Shown here in pieces: positions 15,408 to 22,949 of a stretch of DNA of 32,549 nucleotides (positions are counted from its first letter, which is position 1; each line of letters opens with the position of its first letter). The stretch spans positions 67,213-99,761 of the forward strand of contig SVOC01000012.1 in NCBI GenBank assembly GCA_015066625.1. The letters run 5' to 3'. This DNA is from Oscillospiraceae bacterium. GTDB lineage: Bacteria > Bacillota > Clostridia > Oscillospirales > Acutalibacteraceae. A program made the translations under genes and the position numbers. Under the pieces are notes generated by a model that saw nothing but the letters and a program-made list of their open reading frames with translations, searched no databases and was not told the DNA's origin.

Positions 15408-15929
15408 ATGAAAAAAAATTATAAGACTGCACTTGTTGCAATTCTTTGCGGACTTGCACTGTGCCTGGGCTTTCTTGAAAGCCTTATTCCGCCAATCCCC
15501 CTTTTGCCTCCGGGTGCAAAATTGGGATTCTCAAATATAATAACAATGTTTGCGGCAGGAAGCCTGGGTCTTCCCTCCGCATTGCTTATAGCAGCTTTGA
15601 AAGGTGGCTTTGCATTCATCACAAGAGGTGCAACGGCAGGAATAATGAGCCTTTCCGGCGGTATTCTTTCCGCCGCCGCAATGTATCTGCTGATGAAATG
15701 TGCACGCAAGGTGCTGGGTCTTATCGGAATTTCCGTCATATGTGCCCTTTGCCACAACGCAGGTCAGCTTCTGGCGGCAATATTCATCACAGACACCGCA
15801 AGTATTGTTTACTATGCCCCTGCCCTTGCCCTTTTCGGCATAGCCACAGGCACGGTTACGGGTATAGTCCTCAGGGCAGTAATACCTGCACTTGAAAAAA
15901 TAAAAAAACATTTCGTAAACTTCAAATAA
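15408..15929 (+). CDS. Gx transporter family protein (heptaprenyl diphosphate synthase component I-like)
   Basis: This 173-residue integral membrane protein has about five hydrophobic segments and the family motif LPPGAKLGFSNIITMFAAG. The old name 'heptaprenyl diphosphate synthase component I' is misleading. The architecture resembles small S-component-like transporters. It starts 3 nt after the previous stop with only a weak ribosome binding site, which suggests coupling. Its position between the NusG-II gene and rnfC fits a role in supplying a cofactor (flavin or precursor) for the complex. This is inference. Confidence 0.78.
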   Translation: MKKNYKTALVAILCGLALCLGFLESLIPPIPLLPPGAKLGFSNIITMFAAGSLGLPSALLIAALKGGFAFITRGATAGIMSLSGGILSAAAMYLLMKCARKVLGLIGISVICALCHNAGQLLAAIFITDTASIVYYAPALALFGIATGTVTGIVLRAVIPALEKIKKHFVNFK

Positions 15930-15945
15930 GTCAGGAGGAATAATT

Positions 15946-17295
15946 ATGGCTAAGACCGGATTTGACGGCGTTTTGCAGGCTGTCAGAAAGGTCAGAGGCG
16001 GCGTTAAGGTTGACCACCACAAAAACACCGCCGAAAAAGAGGTTGAAAGACTTCCCGTACCCTCAAAGGTAGTTATCCCCATGCAGCAGCATATCGGCGC
16101 ACCCTGCGACCCCGTTGTAAAGGTTGGCGATATTGTTGCGGTTGGTCAGCTTATCGGTGATTCCGACAAATATGTCAGCGCACCCATTCACGCATCTGTT
16201 TCGGGTAAGGTTACCGCAGTAGGCGATGTAAAGCTCCCCAACGGTGTTATGTCAAAGGCTGTCACCATTGAATCCGACGGCGAAATGAGGCTCTGGGAAG
16301 GCATTACTCCCCCCGAGGTAAAAACAAGAGAAGACCTTATCAAGGCTGTGCGCAATTCGGGTCTTGTAGGTCTCGGCGGTGCAGGCTTCCCTACTCACGT
16401 AAAGCTCAACTTCCCTGCGGATAAGAATATTGATACCCTTGTTATCAATGCCGCAGAGTGTGAGCCCTTCATCACAGTTGACTACCGTGAATGTATGGAA
16501 AATTCCTGGGATATCCTTTCAGGTGTTTATCTGCTGAAGGACCTTCTGGGCTTCAAGCAGGTTATCATCGCCGTTGAAGATAACAAGCCCGATGCATTCA
16601 AGGTGCTGAAAAATATTGCCGACCATTCCGAAGATGTGCACGATGAGGTAAAGCTTATGGTGCTTGAATCAAAGTATCCTCAGGGTGCTGAAAAAATGAT
16701 GGTTCAGTCCGCAACAGGCAGAAAAGTTCCTCCCGGAAAGCTCCCTGCCGACGTTGGCTGTGTTGTTATGAACGTTGCATCCGTTGCGTTCATTGCACGT
16801 TACATAAAGACGGGTAAGCCCCTTGTAAGCCGTTCACTCACCGTTGACGGCTCTGCAATCGCAAGCCCCAAAAACGTAAGAGTTCCCGTTGGTACAAATA
16901 TCGGTGATATCATTGAATTCTGCGGCGGCTTTAAAGAGGAACCCTGCAAAATTCTTACGGGCGGACCCATGATGGGTCTTGCCATAGTAGGCACCGACCT
17001 GCCCGTTCTCAAGCAGAACAACGCCCTTCTCGCATTTTCAAAGAACGATGCCGTTCTCAAGAACGAAACAGACTGTATCCGCTGCGGACGATGCGCAATC
17101 GCCTGCCCCATGAGCCTTATGCCCACAAACATCGTAAGAGCCGCAAAGGCAAAGGATGCCGCAGCTCTCAATCAGCTCGGCACCATGGTATGTATGGAAT
17201 GCGGCAGCTGTGCTTTCGCCTGCCCCGCAGGCAAGCCCCTTGTTCAGCATATGCGACTTGCAAAAGCAATTATCAGAGAGGAGGGCAACAAATAA
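15946..17295 (+). CDS. rnfC: Rnf complex subunit RnfC
   Basis: This 449-residue peripheral subunit takes or gives electrons at NAD(H) in the ferredoxin:NAD+ oxidoreductase. The FMN/NADH-binding Gly-rich loop GLGGAGFPTHVKLN and the segment INAAECEPFITVD are present. Two [4Fe-4S] motifs follow: CIRCGRCAIACP from Cys377 and CMECGSCAFACP from Cys416. An N-terminal barrel-sandwich-like segment (about 60-100, HIGAPCDPVVKVGD) is typical. AGGAGG precedes the ATG. The stop overlaps the rnfD start by one base (TAATG). Confidence 0.96.
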   Translation: MAKTGFDGVLQAVRKVRGGVKVDHHKNTAEKEVERLPVPSKVVIPMQQHIGAPCDPVVKVGDIVAVGQLIGDSDKYVSAPIHASVSGKVTAVGDVKLPNGVMSKAVTIESDGEMRLWEGITPPEVKTREDLIKAVRNSGLVGLGGAGFPTHVKLNFPADKNIDTLVINAAECEPFITVDYRECMENSWDILSGVYLLKDLLGFKQVIIAVEDNKPDAFKVLKNIADHSEDVHDEVKLMVLESKYPQGAEKMMVQSATGRKVPPGKLPADVGCVVMNVASVAFIARYIKTGKPLVSRSLTVDGSAIASPKNVRVPVGTNIGDIIEFCGGFKEEPCKILTGGPMMGLAIVGTDLPVLKQNNALLAFSKNDAVLKNETDCIRCGRCAIACPMSLMPTNIVRAAKAKDAAALNQLGTMVCMECGSCAFACPAGKPLVQHMRLAKAIIREEGNK

Positions 17296-18284
17296 TGGTA
17301 AACGGTAAAAAGCTTGTTGTCAGTGCGTCGCCCCACCTTCGCACCAAAGACACAACAACCAAAATAATGCTTGATGTTATCATCGCTCTGCTGCCCGCTC
17401 TCGGCGCATCAACGGCGATTTTCGGACCCCGTGTTCTTGCAGTTACCGCAACAACGGTTATCAGTGCCGTTCTTTCGGAATATGTTGCAAGAAAGGTTAT
17501 GAAAAGGCACAACACAATCAAGGATCTGAGTGCGGTTGTTACAGGTCTTATCCTTGCATTCAACCTTCCCGTCAGCATTCCTCTGTGGATGGCGGCAATC
17601 GGCAGCTTCTTCGCCATTGTTGTAGTCAAGCAGTTCTTCGGCGGTATCGGTCAGAACTTTGCAAACCCTGCCATTGCGGCAAGAATTTTCCTTCTCATCA
17701 GCTTCGGTCAGGCAATGGGCAACTGGACTGCTCCCCTTGCGTGGAAAAATGCAGAAGCTGTTTCATCGGCAACTCCCCTTGCAATTCTCGGTAGCGAGTC
17801 CGCCGAGGCAATGCCCTCACTTTTCAATATGCTTATCGGCGTAAGAGGCGGCAGCCTTGGCGAAACCTGCTCAATAGCGCTTGTTCTCGGCGGTATCTAT
17901 CTTATCGCAAGAAAGGTTATTTCACCCAAAATTCCCGTTGCATATATCGGCACCGTTGCCGTTGTTATGCTTATCGCAGGCAAATTTGACCTTGAATTCC
18001 TTGCCTATCAGCTTATGGGCGGCGGACTTCTTCTGGGTGCATTCTTTATGGCAACGGATTATTCCACAAGCCCCATCAAATCAAATGCAAAAATCGTATT
18101 CGGTATCGGCTGCGGTCTTATTACCTGCGTAATCAGACTTTTCGGATCACTGCCCGAAGGCGTTTCGTTCGCTATTCTTATTATGAATCTTCTTGTGCCT
18201 CATATTGAGACAATTATGGCTCCCAAGCCCTTCGGCACCGTCAAGGAGAAAAAGTCAAAGGCAAAGGAGGGCGAGGCAAAATGA
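17295..18284 (+). CDS. rnfD: Rnf complex subunit RnfD
   Basis: This 329-residue multispanning membrane subunit has about nine to ten hydrophobic segments. The FMN-threonine is predicted as Thr160 in VSSATPLAIL, the site modified by ApbE in this family. FGGIGQNFANPAIAAR and TDYSTSP are further RnfD/NqrB hallmarks. The start at 17295 overlaps the rnfC stop. An open frame reaching upstream to 17091 only reads through rnfC and is ignored. It ends in ATGA with the rnfG start. Confidence 0.95.
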   Translation: MVNGKKLVVSASPHLRTKDTTTKIMLDVIIALLPALGASTAIFGPRVLAVTATTVISAVLSEYVARKVMKRHNTIKDLSAVVTGLILAFNLPVSIPLWMAAIGSFFAIVVVKQFFGGIGQNFANPAIAARIFLLISFGQAMGNWTAPLAWKNAEAVSSATPLAILGSESAEAMPSLFNMLIGVRGGSLGETCSIALVLGGIYLIARKVISPKIPVAYIGTVAVVMLIAGKFDLEFLAYQLMGGGLLLGAFFMATDYSTSPIKSNAKIVFGIGCGLITCVIRLFGSLPEGVSFAILIMNLLVPHIETIMAPKPFGTVKEKKSKAKEGEAK

Positions 18285-18835
18285 AAAAGCTGAAAGAATA
18301 CCTTGTTCCCACCGTTACACTTTTCATAATCTGCCTTATCGCAACCCTTCTTCTGGGCGTAACAAATTCCGTTACCGCACCTATCATTGCAGACCTTGCG
18401 GTTGAAACAGAGAAGAAATCAAGACAGGTTGTCTTTGCCGATGCTGCAAGCTTCGGTGAAGCTGAAACAGCAGAAGACGGCACGAGCGTTGTTACCGCAC
18501 TTGACGAGGCAGGCAATGTTATCGGTCATGTTGTTGTTAACATTGCAAAGGGCTACGGCGGAGATATTTCCGTTATGACAGGTGTTGACAAAGACGGCAA
18601 GGTAACGGGCATCAACATTCTTTCCCACGGCGAAACCGCAGGTCTGGGAGCAAAAGCTGCGGAGCAGAGCTTCCGCGACAGATTTGTGGGTCTTATTGAA
18701 GGAATCACCGTTTCAAAAGATAAGGCAGGCGATAATTCCGTTGACGCCATTACAGGCGCAACAATAACATCAAGAGCGGTTGTTGAGGCTGTCAACGCCG
18801 CAATTCAGGCAGCAGGAGGTGCAGACAATGGCTGA
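18281..18835 (+). CDS. rnfG: Rnf complex subunit RnfG
   Basis: This 184-residue subunit has an N-terminal membrane helix (VTLFIICLIATLLLGV) and an extracytoplasmic FMN-binding domain. The covalent FMN site is Thr161 in ITGATITSRAV. GYGGDISVMTGVD is the usual FMN-domain stretch. It overlaps rnfD by 4 bp (ATGA) and rnfE by 8 bp. Confidence 0.95.
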   Translation: MKKLKEYLVPTVTLFIICLIATLLLGVTNSVTAPIIADLAVETEKKSRQVVFADAASFGEAETAEDGTSVVTALDEAGNVIGHVVVNIAKGYGGDISVMTGVDKDGKVTGINILSHGETAGLGAKAAEQSFRDRFVGLIEGITVSKDKAGDNSVDAITGATITSRAVVEAVNAAIQAAGGADNG

Positions 18836-19604
18836 GAAAAAATCCCTCGGTAAAGAATTTACCAAAGGTCTTATTGCAGAAAACCCCGTTTTCCGCCTTG
18901 TGCTGGGCACCTGTCCCACACTTGCAACCACAACAAGCCTTGTCAATGCCCTCGGCATGGGCATTTCGGCAATGATTGTTCTTGTATGCTCAAACATCGT
19001 TATTTCACTTCTCAGAAAAATAATTCCCTCAAAGGTGCGTATCCCCGCTTACATAGTTGTTATTGCATCCTTTGTTACCATAGTTCAGATGATAGTCAAG
19101 GCATTCGTTCCCGCACTTGATGCCGCACTGGGCGTATTCCTTCCCCTTATCGTTGTTAACTGCATCATCCTCGGCAGAGCCGAAGCTTTTGCGGGCAAGA
19201 ATTCCGTTATCGCTTCTGCCGTTGACGGTGTCGGTATGGGCGTAGGCTTCACAATCGCCCTTTGCCTTATGGCTTCTGTCAGAGAAATTCTCGGCGCAGG
19301 TACATTCCTTGCAGGCGCACAGAATCTGCTCGTTCTCTTCGGAGATAACGTTCTGGGCGGCTTCAACGGCTTCACACTTCCCTGGACTGAGTATCTTACA
19401 CCTATGACGGTTTTCATTCTTGCACCCGGCGGCTTCCTTACCTTCGGTCTGCTGATGGCCTGTGCCAACAGACTTGCCGAAAGCAAGGGCAAAGCAAAGG
19501 CTGAGCTTGGCGGCTGTCAGGCTTGCCCCATGGCTAAAAACTGTGCACTTCTTGCAGAAGGCAAGGCTTGCAACGATGAAAAGAAGGAGGGTGCAGCAGT
19601 ATGA
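18828..19604 (+). CDS. rnfE: Rnf complex subunit RnfE, with Cys-containing C-terminal tail
   Basis: This 258-residue membrane subunit has about six helices, and NPVFRLVLGTCPTLA with the Cys of NCIILGRAEAFA matches the RnfA/E family. These Cys residues are known to hold an intramembrane [2Fe-2S] cluster with RnfA. After the last helix a soluble tail follows with CQACPMAKNC and a further Cys (about 228-258). The start at 18828 follows GGAGGT inside the end of rnfG. An upstream in-frame ATG at 18780 lies within rnfG and lacks a site. Its stop overlaps the rnfA start (ATGA). Confidence 0.94.
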   Translation: MAEKKSLGKEFTKGLIAENPVFRLVLGTCPTLATTTSLVNALGMGISAMIVLVCSNIVISLLRKIIPSKVRIPAYIVVIASFVTIVQMIVKAFVPALDAALGVFLPLIVVNCIILGRAEAFAGKNSVIASAVDGVGMGVGFTIALCLMASVREILGAGTFLAGAQNLLVLFGDNVLGGFNGFTLPWTEYLTPMTVFILAPGGFLTFGLLMACANRLAESKGKAKAELGGCQACPMAKNCALLAEGKACNDEKKEGAAV

Positions 19605-20200
19605 TTCTCGTAAAATCTTTCCTTGCAATTATTCTGACCTCCGTGCTTACGGAAAACTTTGTTCTCTGTAAATTCCTCGGCATCTGCCCCTTCCTGGGCG
19701 TTTCAAAAAAGCTTAACACCGCAGTAGGTATGTCGGCGGCGGTTATATTCGTTATGGCGCTTGCAACCGCAGTAACATATCCCATCAACAAATTCCTTCT
19801 TGTGGCAAACGACCTCGAATACCTTCAGACAATCGTTTTCATTCTTGTTATTGCCGCACTGGTTCAGCTTGTTGAGCTTGTTCTTAAAAAGTTTATGCCC
19901 CCGCTTTACAATGCACTGGGCATTTATCTTCCCCTTATCACAACAAACTGCGCTGTTCTCGGCGTTGTTCTTCTCAACCAGACAAAGGGCTACGGCTTTG
20001 CGGAATCAATGGTAAACAGCGTTGGTGCAGGCCTTGGCTTTATGGTAGCAATGGTTATTTTCTCAGGTGTACGCAGCAGACTTGAAGGTGCGGATATTCC
20101 CAAATTCCTTCAGGGACTTCCCATCGTACTTATTGCGGCATCAATAGTTTCACTTTCGTTTATGGGCTTCACCGGCCTTGTTGACGGAATTTTCGGTTAA
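19601..20200 (+). CDS. rnfA: Rnf complex subunit RnfA
   Basis: This 199-residue six-helix membrane subunit is inverted relative to RnfE in the family model. NFVLCKFLGICPFLGVSKK and TTNCAVLGVVLLNQ carry the conserved Cys residues for the intramembrane [2Fe-2S] centre. Length is typical (about 190-200). The gene is coupled to rnfE by a 4-bp overlap and followed by rnfB after 14 bp. Confidence 0.96.
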   Translation: MILVKSFLAIILTSVLTENFVLCKFLGICPFLGVSKKLNTAVGMSAAVIFVMALATAVTYPINKFLLVANDLEYLQTIVFILVIAALVQLVELVLKKFMPPLYNALGIYLPLITTNCAVLGVVLLNQTKGYGFAESMVNSVGAGLGFMVAMVIFSGVRSRLEGADIPKFLQGLPIVLIAASIVSLSFMGFTGLVDGIFG

Positions 20201-20214
20201 GGAGGTAACAGAAA

Positions 20215-21018
20215 ATGGATCCTATTATTACTGCTGTTATCATCGTTTCCGCTATCGGACTTATCGCAGGTCTGGGACTCTCAATCGCTTCAAAAATATT
20301 TGCGGTGCCCGTTGACGAAAAAGCAGAAGCTATCAGGGAATGCCTGCCCGGTGCCAACTGCGGTGCCTGCGGCTTCTCGGGCTGCGACGGCTATGCCGCC
20401 GCACTTTCAAAGGGCGAAACAACAGATACCGCCCTTTGTGCCCCCGGCGGTAATGACACCGCAAAGGCAATCGGCGAAATCACCGGCCTTGCCGCAGGTG
20501 AAGTGAAACCCTCGGCAGCGGTTGTGCTTTGTCAGGGTCACAATGTAAACGCCGCAACAAAGCTTGAATATCAGGGCGTACAGAGCTGTAAAATGGCTGC
20601 ACAGATTTTCGGCGGTCCCAAGGAATGTATCTACGGCTGTCTGGGCTACGGCGACTGCGTTGCAGTTTGCCAATATGAAGCAATCAGCATCTGCGACGGC
20701 GTTGCAAGAATCAATCCCTATGCCTGCAAGGCTTGTAAGATGTGCGTTAAGACCTGCCCCAAGGGTCTTATCGAAATGCTTCCTCTTCACGAAACAAAAG
20801 CCGCCGTGCTTTGCAAAAATCACGATAAGGGCGCGGTTACACGCAAGGAATGCACTGCAGGCTGCATAGGCTGTATGAAGTGCGTGAAGGCTTGTGAAGC
20901 AGGTGCGGTTACAATTGATAAATTCTGTGCAAAGGTTGATTACGACAAGTGCACGGGCTGCGGCAAATGCCACGCCGAATGCCCCGTAGGCGCAATTGAT
21001 TTAATGACACTTTGCTGA
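20215..21018 (+). CDS. rnfB: Rnf complex subunit RnfB (ferredoxin-type)
   Basis: This 267-residue subunit accepts electrons from reduced ferredoxin. It has an N-terminal membrane helix (about 4-30). The four-Cys domain GANCGACGFSGCDGYA (Cys49, 52, 57 and a later Cys) follows, and then four ferredoxin-like Cys clusters: CLGYGDCVAVC, CKACKMCVKTCP, CIGCMKCVKAC and CTGCGKCHAECP. It is longer than proteobacterial RnfB (about 190) and in the range of clostridial forms with extra clusters. AGGAGG precedes the ATG. It is the last gene of the operon, closed by a strong terminator. Confidence 0.96.
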   Translation: MDPIITAVIIVSAIGLIAGLGLSIASKIFAVPVDEKAEAIRECLPGANCGACGFSGCDGYAAALSKGETTDTALCAPGGNDTAKAIGEITGLAAGEVKPSAAVVLCQGHNVNAATKLEYQGVQSCKMAAQIFGGPKECIYGCLGYGDCVAVCQYEAISICDGVARINPYACKACKMCVKTCPKGLIEMLPLHETKAAVLCKNHDKGAVTRKECTAGCIGCMKCVKACEAGAVTIDKFCAKVDYDKCTGCGKCHAECPVGAIDLMTLC

Positions 21019-21023
21019 TAAAA

Positions 21024-21055
21024 AAAGCGGTCAGTTCAAACGAACTGACCGCTTT
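21024..21055. terminator. Bidirectional terminator between rnfB and lexA
   Basis: A perfect 14-bp stem AAAGCGGTCAGTTC / GAACTGACCGCTTT encloses the loop AAAC. It is flanked by an A-run on the left (T-run for lexA) and GATTTTATTATT on the right, so it serves the two convergent units. Confidence 0.92.
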
Positions 21056-21068
21056 GATTTTATTATTC

Positions 21069-21659
21069 TCAATAGTATCTGTAACTTGCGATAACCTTAC
21101 CCAGAATAATTACCTCATCAACAATTATGGGTTCATAGGCATCGTTTTCGGGCTGAAGCCTGAAATGACCGTTTTCTTTGTAGAAAGTCTTGACCGTTGC
21201 CGAATCCTCAACAAGGGCAACAACCATTTCGCCGTTGCGTGCGGTAGGTGTTCTTTCAACAATAACGATGTCGCCGTCAAGAATACCTGCCCACAGCATA
21301 CTCTCGCCTCTTACCTTAAGTGCGAAAAGCTCCTTATCCCCTGCACCGGGCATCGAGAAGGGCAGATAGCCCTCAATTTCCTCAACCGCAAGGATAGGCT
21401 GACCTGCGGTAACCGTACCGAGAAGGGGTACGTGAGTTATATTCTCTGCCTGACCCACGATTTTGATGCATCTTTTAAGCATAGGGGGACGCCGGATATA
21501 GCCTGCTGCTTCAAGTGCATCAAGGTTAGCCTGCACCGATGAGGTTGAACGCAGTCCTACTGCCGCACCGATTTCGCGGACACTGGGGGTCATATTCTCT
21601 TTTGCCATCTCCACAAGGAATTCATATATTTTCTGCTGAATAGGGGTGATTGGTTTCAT
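21069..21659 (-). CDS. lexA: LexA SOS repressor
   Basis: This 196-residue transcriptional repressor of the DNA-damage response has an N-terminal winged helix (about 1-65, with SVREIGAAVGLRSTSSV as recognition helix) and a C-terminal self-cleaving domain. The cleavage bond is Ala85-Gly86 in GTVTAGQP, the nucleophile is Ser120 in RGESM, and the general base is Lys157 in DSATVKTFY. All parts are intact, so it should be inactivated by RecA filaments. It is a single gene, convergent with the rnf operon, and probably self-controlled by the operator at 21728-21760. Confidence 0.96.
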   Translation of the reverse strand: MKPITPIQQKIYEFLVEMAKENMTPSVREIGAAVGLRSTSSVQANLDALEAAGYIRRPPMLKRCIKIVGQAENITHVPLLGTVTAGQPILAVEEIEGYLPFSMPGAGDKELFALKVRGESMLWAGILDGDIVIVERTPTARNGEMVVALVEDSATVKTFYKENGHFRLQPENDAYEPIIVDEVIILGKVIASYRYY

Positions 21660-21721
21660 AACTCATCCTCTTTTCCTGATTTTCAAGCTGTTTTTCGGGT
21701 GTACGCACCCTTTCCGTAATC

Positions 21722-21760
21722 ATTATAGCACAAATGTTCACAAATTGCAAACATTTGTTT
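21722..21760 (-). promoter_or_regulatory. lexA promoter with twin LexA-type operators
   Basis: On the minus strand, TTGCAA (21745-21750), 17-bp spacer, TATAAT (21722-21727). Two related 12-mers flank the -35: AAACAAATGTTT (21749-21760) and GAACATTTGTGC (21728-21739), forming an inverted pair of ACAAATGTT. They resemble a relaxed Firmicutes LexA box (GAAC-N4-GTTC), and one lies inside the promoter spacer, as expected for self-repression. Confidence 0.65.
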
Positions 21761-21788
21761 GATTTTTTTAAAAAAATTTTTTGGGGTC

Positions 21789-21817
21789 TTTTATAATCTT
21801 TGTGATTATGTTATAAT
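21789..21817 (+). promoter_or_regulatory. Possible promoter for the 21852 gene
   Basis: A consensus TATAAT is at 21812-21817. The -35 position (TTTTAT, 21789-21794) is weak. The operator pair of lexA lies about 30-60 bp upstream, so damage control of this gene too is conceivable but not shown. Confidence 0.4.
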
Positions 21818-21851
21818 CGTTTCATAATCTGCAATTTCGAAAGGAAGCAAT

Positions 21852-22739
21852 ATGTCGGCTTTTTCACCGAAACAGAATACCGCAAGCGAAAATCACGGTA
21901 AAAACAAAAAGCTTACCGCCGTGGTTTCTGTCTGTGCTGTCCTTGCAGTGCTTCTTATTGTTTTTCTTGTTGCAAAAAACAGCATCTTTTCATCCCTTGC
22001 AGGCATCAGTGCGGAAAAAGAAAATTACAGATATGCCGTAACCCTTGCAGACAGCTCATCCTCCGAAAAGGCACAGGTTATAAAGGATTACTCCGTGCTC
22101 CGCATAGAGATAAATAAATACTATCCCCTGCTCACTTCCGAATTCAATCTTGATAAAATCCGTCAGTGGAGTATTTCGGCAAAAAGCATAAACGACCGCA
22201 GTTATCTGCTCAGCGAGGAGCTTTCCGCCGAGATTATGGAGCTTGACACCGCACTTTCGCAGATAATTTCCTGCTGTGAGGAATATGAGGCACTCAAACC
22301 CGATATACTTGATATGATGGATGTTTTCAACGAAATCAACCGTCTGCACACCAAGGATACGGAGGGCAAGAATACCGCCTTCACCGCGGAGCAGGAAAGG
22401 CAGATACTTGACCGCTGGAACACCTCCAACGGAAGGCTACTTGAATTCATCACCCGCATTCCCGACAGTGAGAATATATATCTCATCAATTTTCTTGCCA
22501 AAGAAGCTCAGGGTGAAATTGCCGAGATTAATAAGGCCATCAACTCGGTTGCTCAGCTTTACGGCGAAACCGCACTTGTCCGTTTCGGCGGCGATGCCCT
22601 GAAGCAGTATCCCGACATATTCAACAGCAGCGGCGAAAGAGTCAATCTTCTGAAAAAAGAAGAATTTGAAAGCTTCGTATACACCGAGCTTTGCGCCGAG
22701 CTTGTTCACAGCCTTGCAGGCTTTTACACGGCAGGCTGA
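21852..22739 (+). CDS. Unknown membrane-anchored helical protein
   Basis: I do not recognise this 295-residue protein. It has a short polar N-terminus, one membrane helix (about 21-40, LTAVVSVCAVLAVLLIVFLVA), then an outer domain that looks almost wholly helical and rich in Glu, Leu, Ile and Ser. No catalytic motif or Cys pattern was seen. The start has GAAAGGA upstream. It stands alone between divergent lexA and the riboswitch-controlled ATPase, and its stop lies directly before the TTGACA of the next promoter. No terminator was seen after it apart from the riboswitch terminator. Confidence 0.75.
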   Translation: MSAFSPKQNTASENHGKNKKLTAVVSVCAVLAVLLIVFLVAKNSIFSSLAGISAEKENYRYAVTLADSSSSEKAQVIKDYSVLRIEINKYYPLLTSEFNLDKIRQWSISAKSINDRSYLLSEELSAEIMELDTALSQIISCCEEYEALKPDILDMMDVFNEINRLHTKDTEGKNTAFTAEQERQILDRWNTSNGRLLEFITRIPDSENIYLINFLAKEAQGEIAEINKAINSVAQLYGETALVRFGGDALKQYPDIFNSSGERVNLLKKEEFESFVYTELCAELVHSLAGFYTAG

Positions 22740-22747
22740 TTATTTAT

Positions 22748-22776
22748 TTGACAATTCCTTCTTTATATGCTAAAAT
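22748..22776 (+). promoter_or_regulatory. Strong sigma-A promoter of the riboswitch-ATPase unit
   Basis: Consensus TTGACA (22748-22753), 17-bp spacer, TAAAAT (22771-22776), with TGC before the -10. Transcription would start near 22783, just before the aptamer. Confidence 0.85.
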
Positions 22777-22786
22777 ACAGTAACAA

Positions 22787-22887
22787 GTTAAAGGGGAGTA
22801 GCTTAATGGCTCCGTCATAACCGATTGTCAACAACCGATGCACCGCATCTGGCAAATCGGCCCATTCAGGGAAGCAAGACCTTTGAC
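22787..22887 (+). promoter_or_regulatory. yybP-ykoY (Mn2+-sensing) riboswitch aptamer
   Basis: P1 is GTTAAAGG (22787-22794) paired with CCTTTGAC (22880-22887). The conserved loop GGGGAGTAGC directly follows the 5' arm (22793-22802), and the 3' side has the family-typical GGGAAGCAAGACC (about 22869-22881). A central arm pairs CCGATTGTC with an AAATCGG-type strand and holds a CAACA segment. This class binds Mn2+ (with Mg2+) and is known upstream of P-type ATPases and other Mn exporters. The gene just downstream is such a pump. See the terminator entry for the switch mechanism. Confidence 0.88.
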
Positions 22888-22921
22888 AGAGAATTTTACC
22901 CGTTCTCTGTCAGAGGTTTTT
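22879..22921 (+). terminator. Riboswitch expression-platform terminator
   Basis: Stem ACCTTTGACAGAGAA (22879-22893) pairs with TTCTCTGTCAGAGGT (22903-22917) with one G-U pair, followed by TTTTTATATT. Its 5' arm contains the 3' arm of aptamer P1, so both cannot form. Metal-bound aptamer should block the terminator and switch the ATPase on. Confidence 0.88.
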
Positions 22922-22949
22922 ATATTACAAGACGAAAGGATTGGCACAG

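Noticed and set aside
17091-17294. Longer RnfD frame starting inside rnfC
   Set aside because: It overlaps the Fe-S region of rnfC in another frame, and the RnfD family sequence begins at 17295.
20407-20973. Long minus-strand open frame (188 codons) inside rnfB
   Set aside because: Cys/Ala-rich shadow of the Fe-S motifs on the plus strand, without a start signal.
15946-21018. Na+-translocating NADH:quinone reductase (Nqr) operon
   Set aside because: RnfB with many ferredoxin clusters and RnfC with two Fe-S motifs are present and there is no NqrF or NqrA, so this is Rnf.
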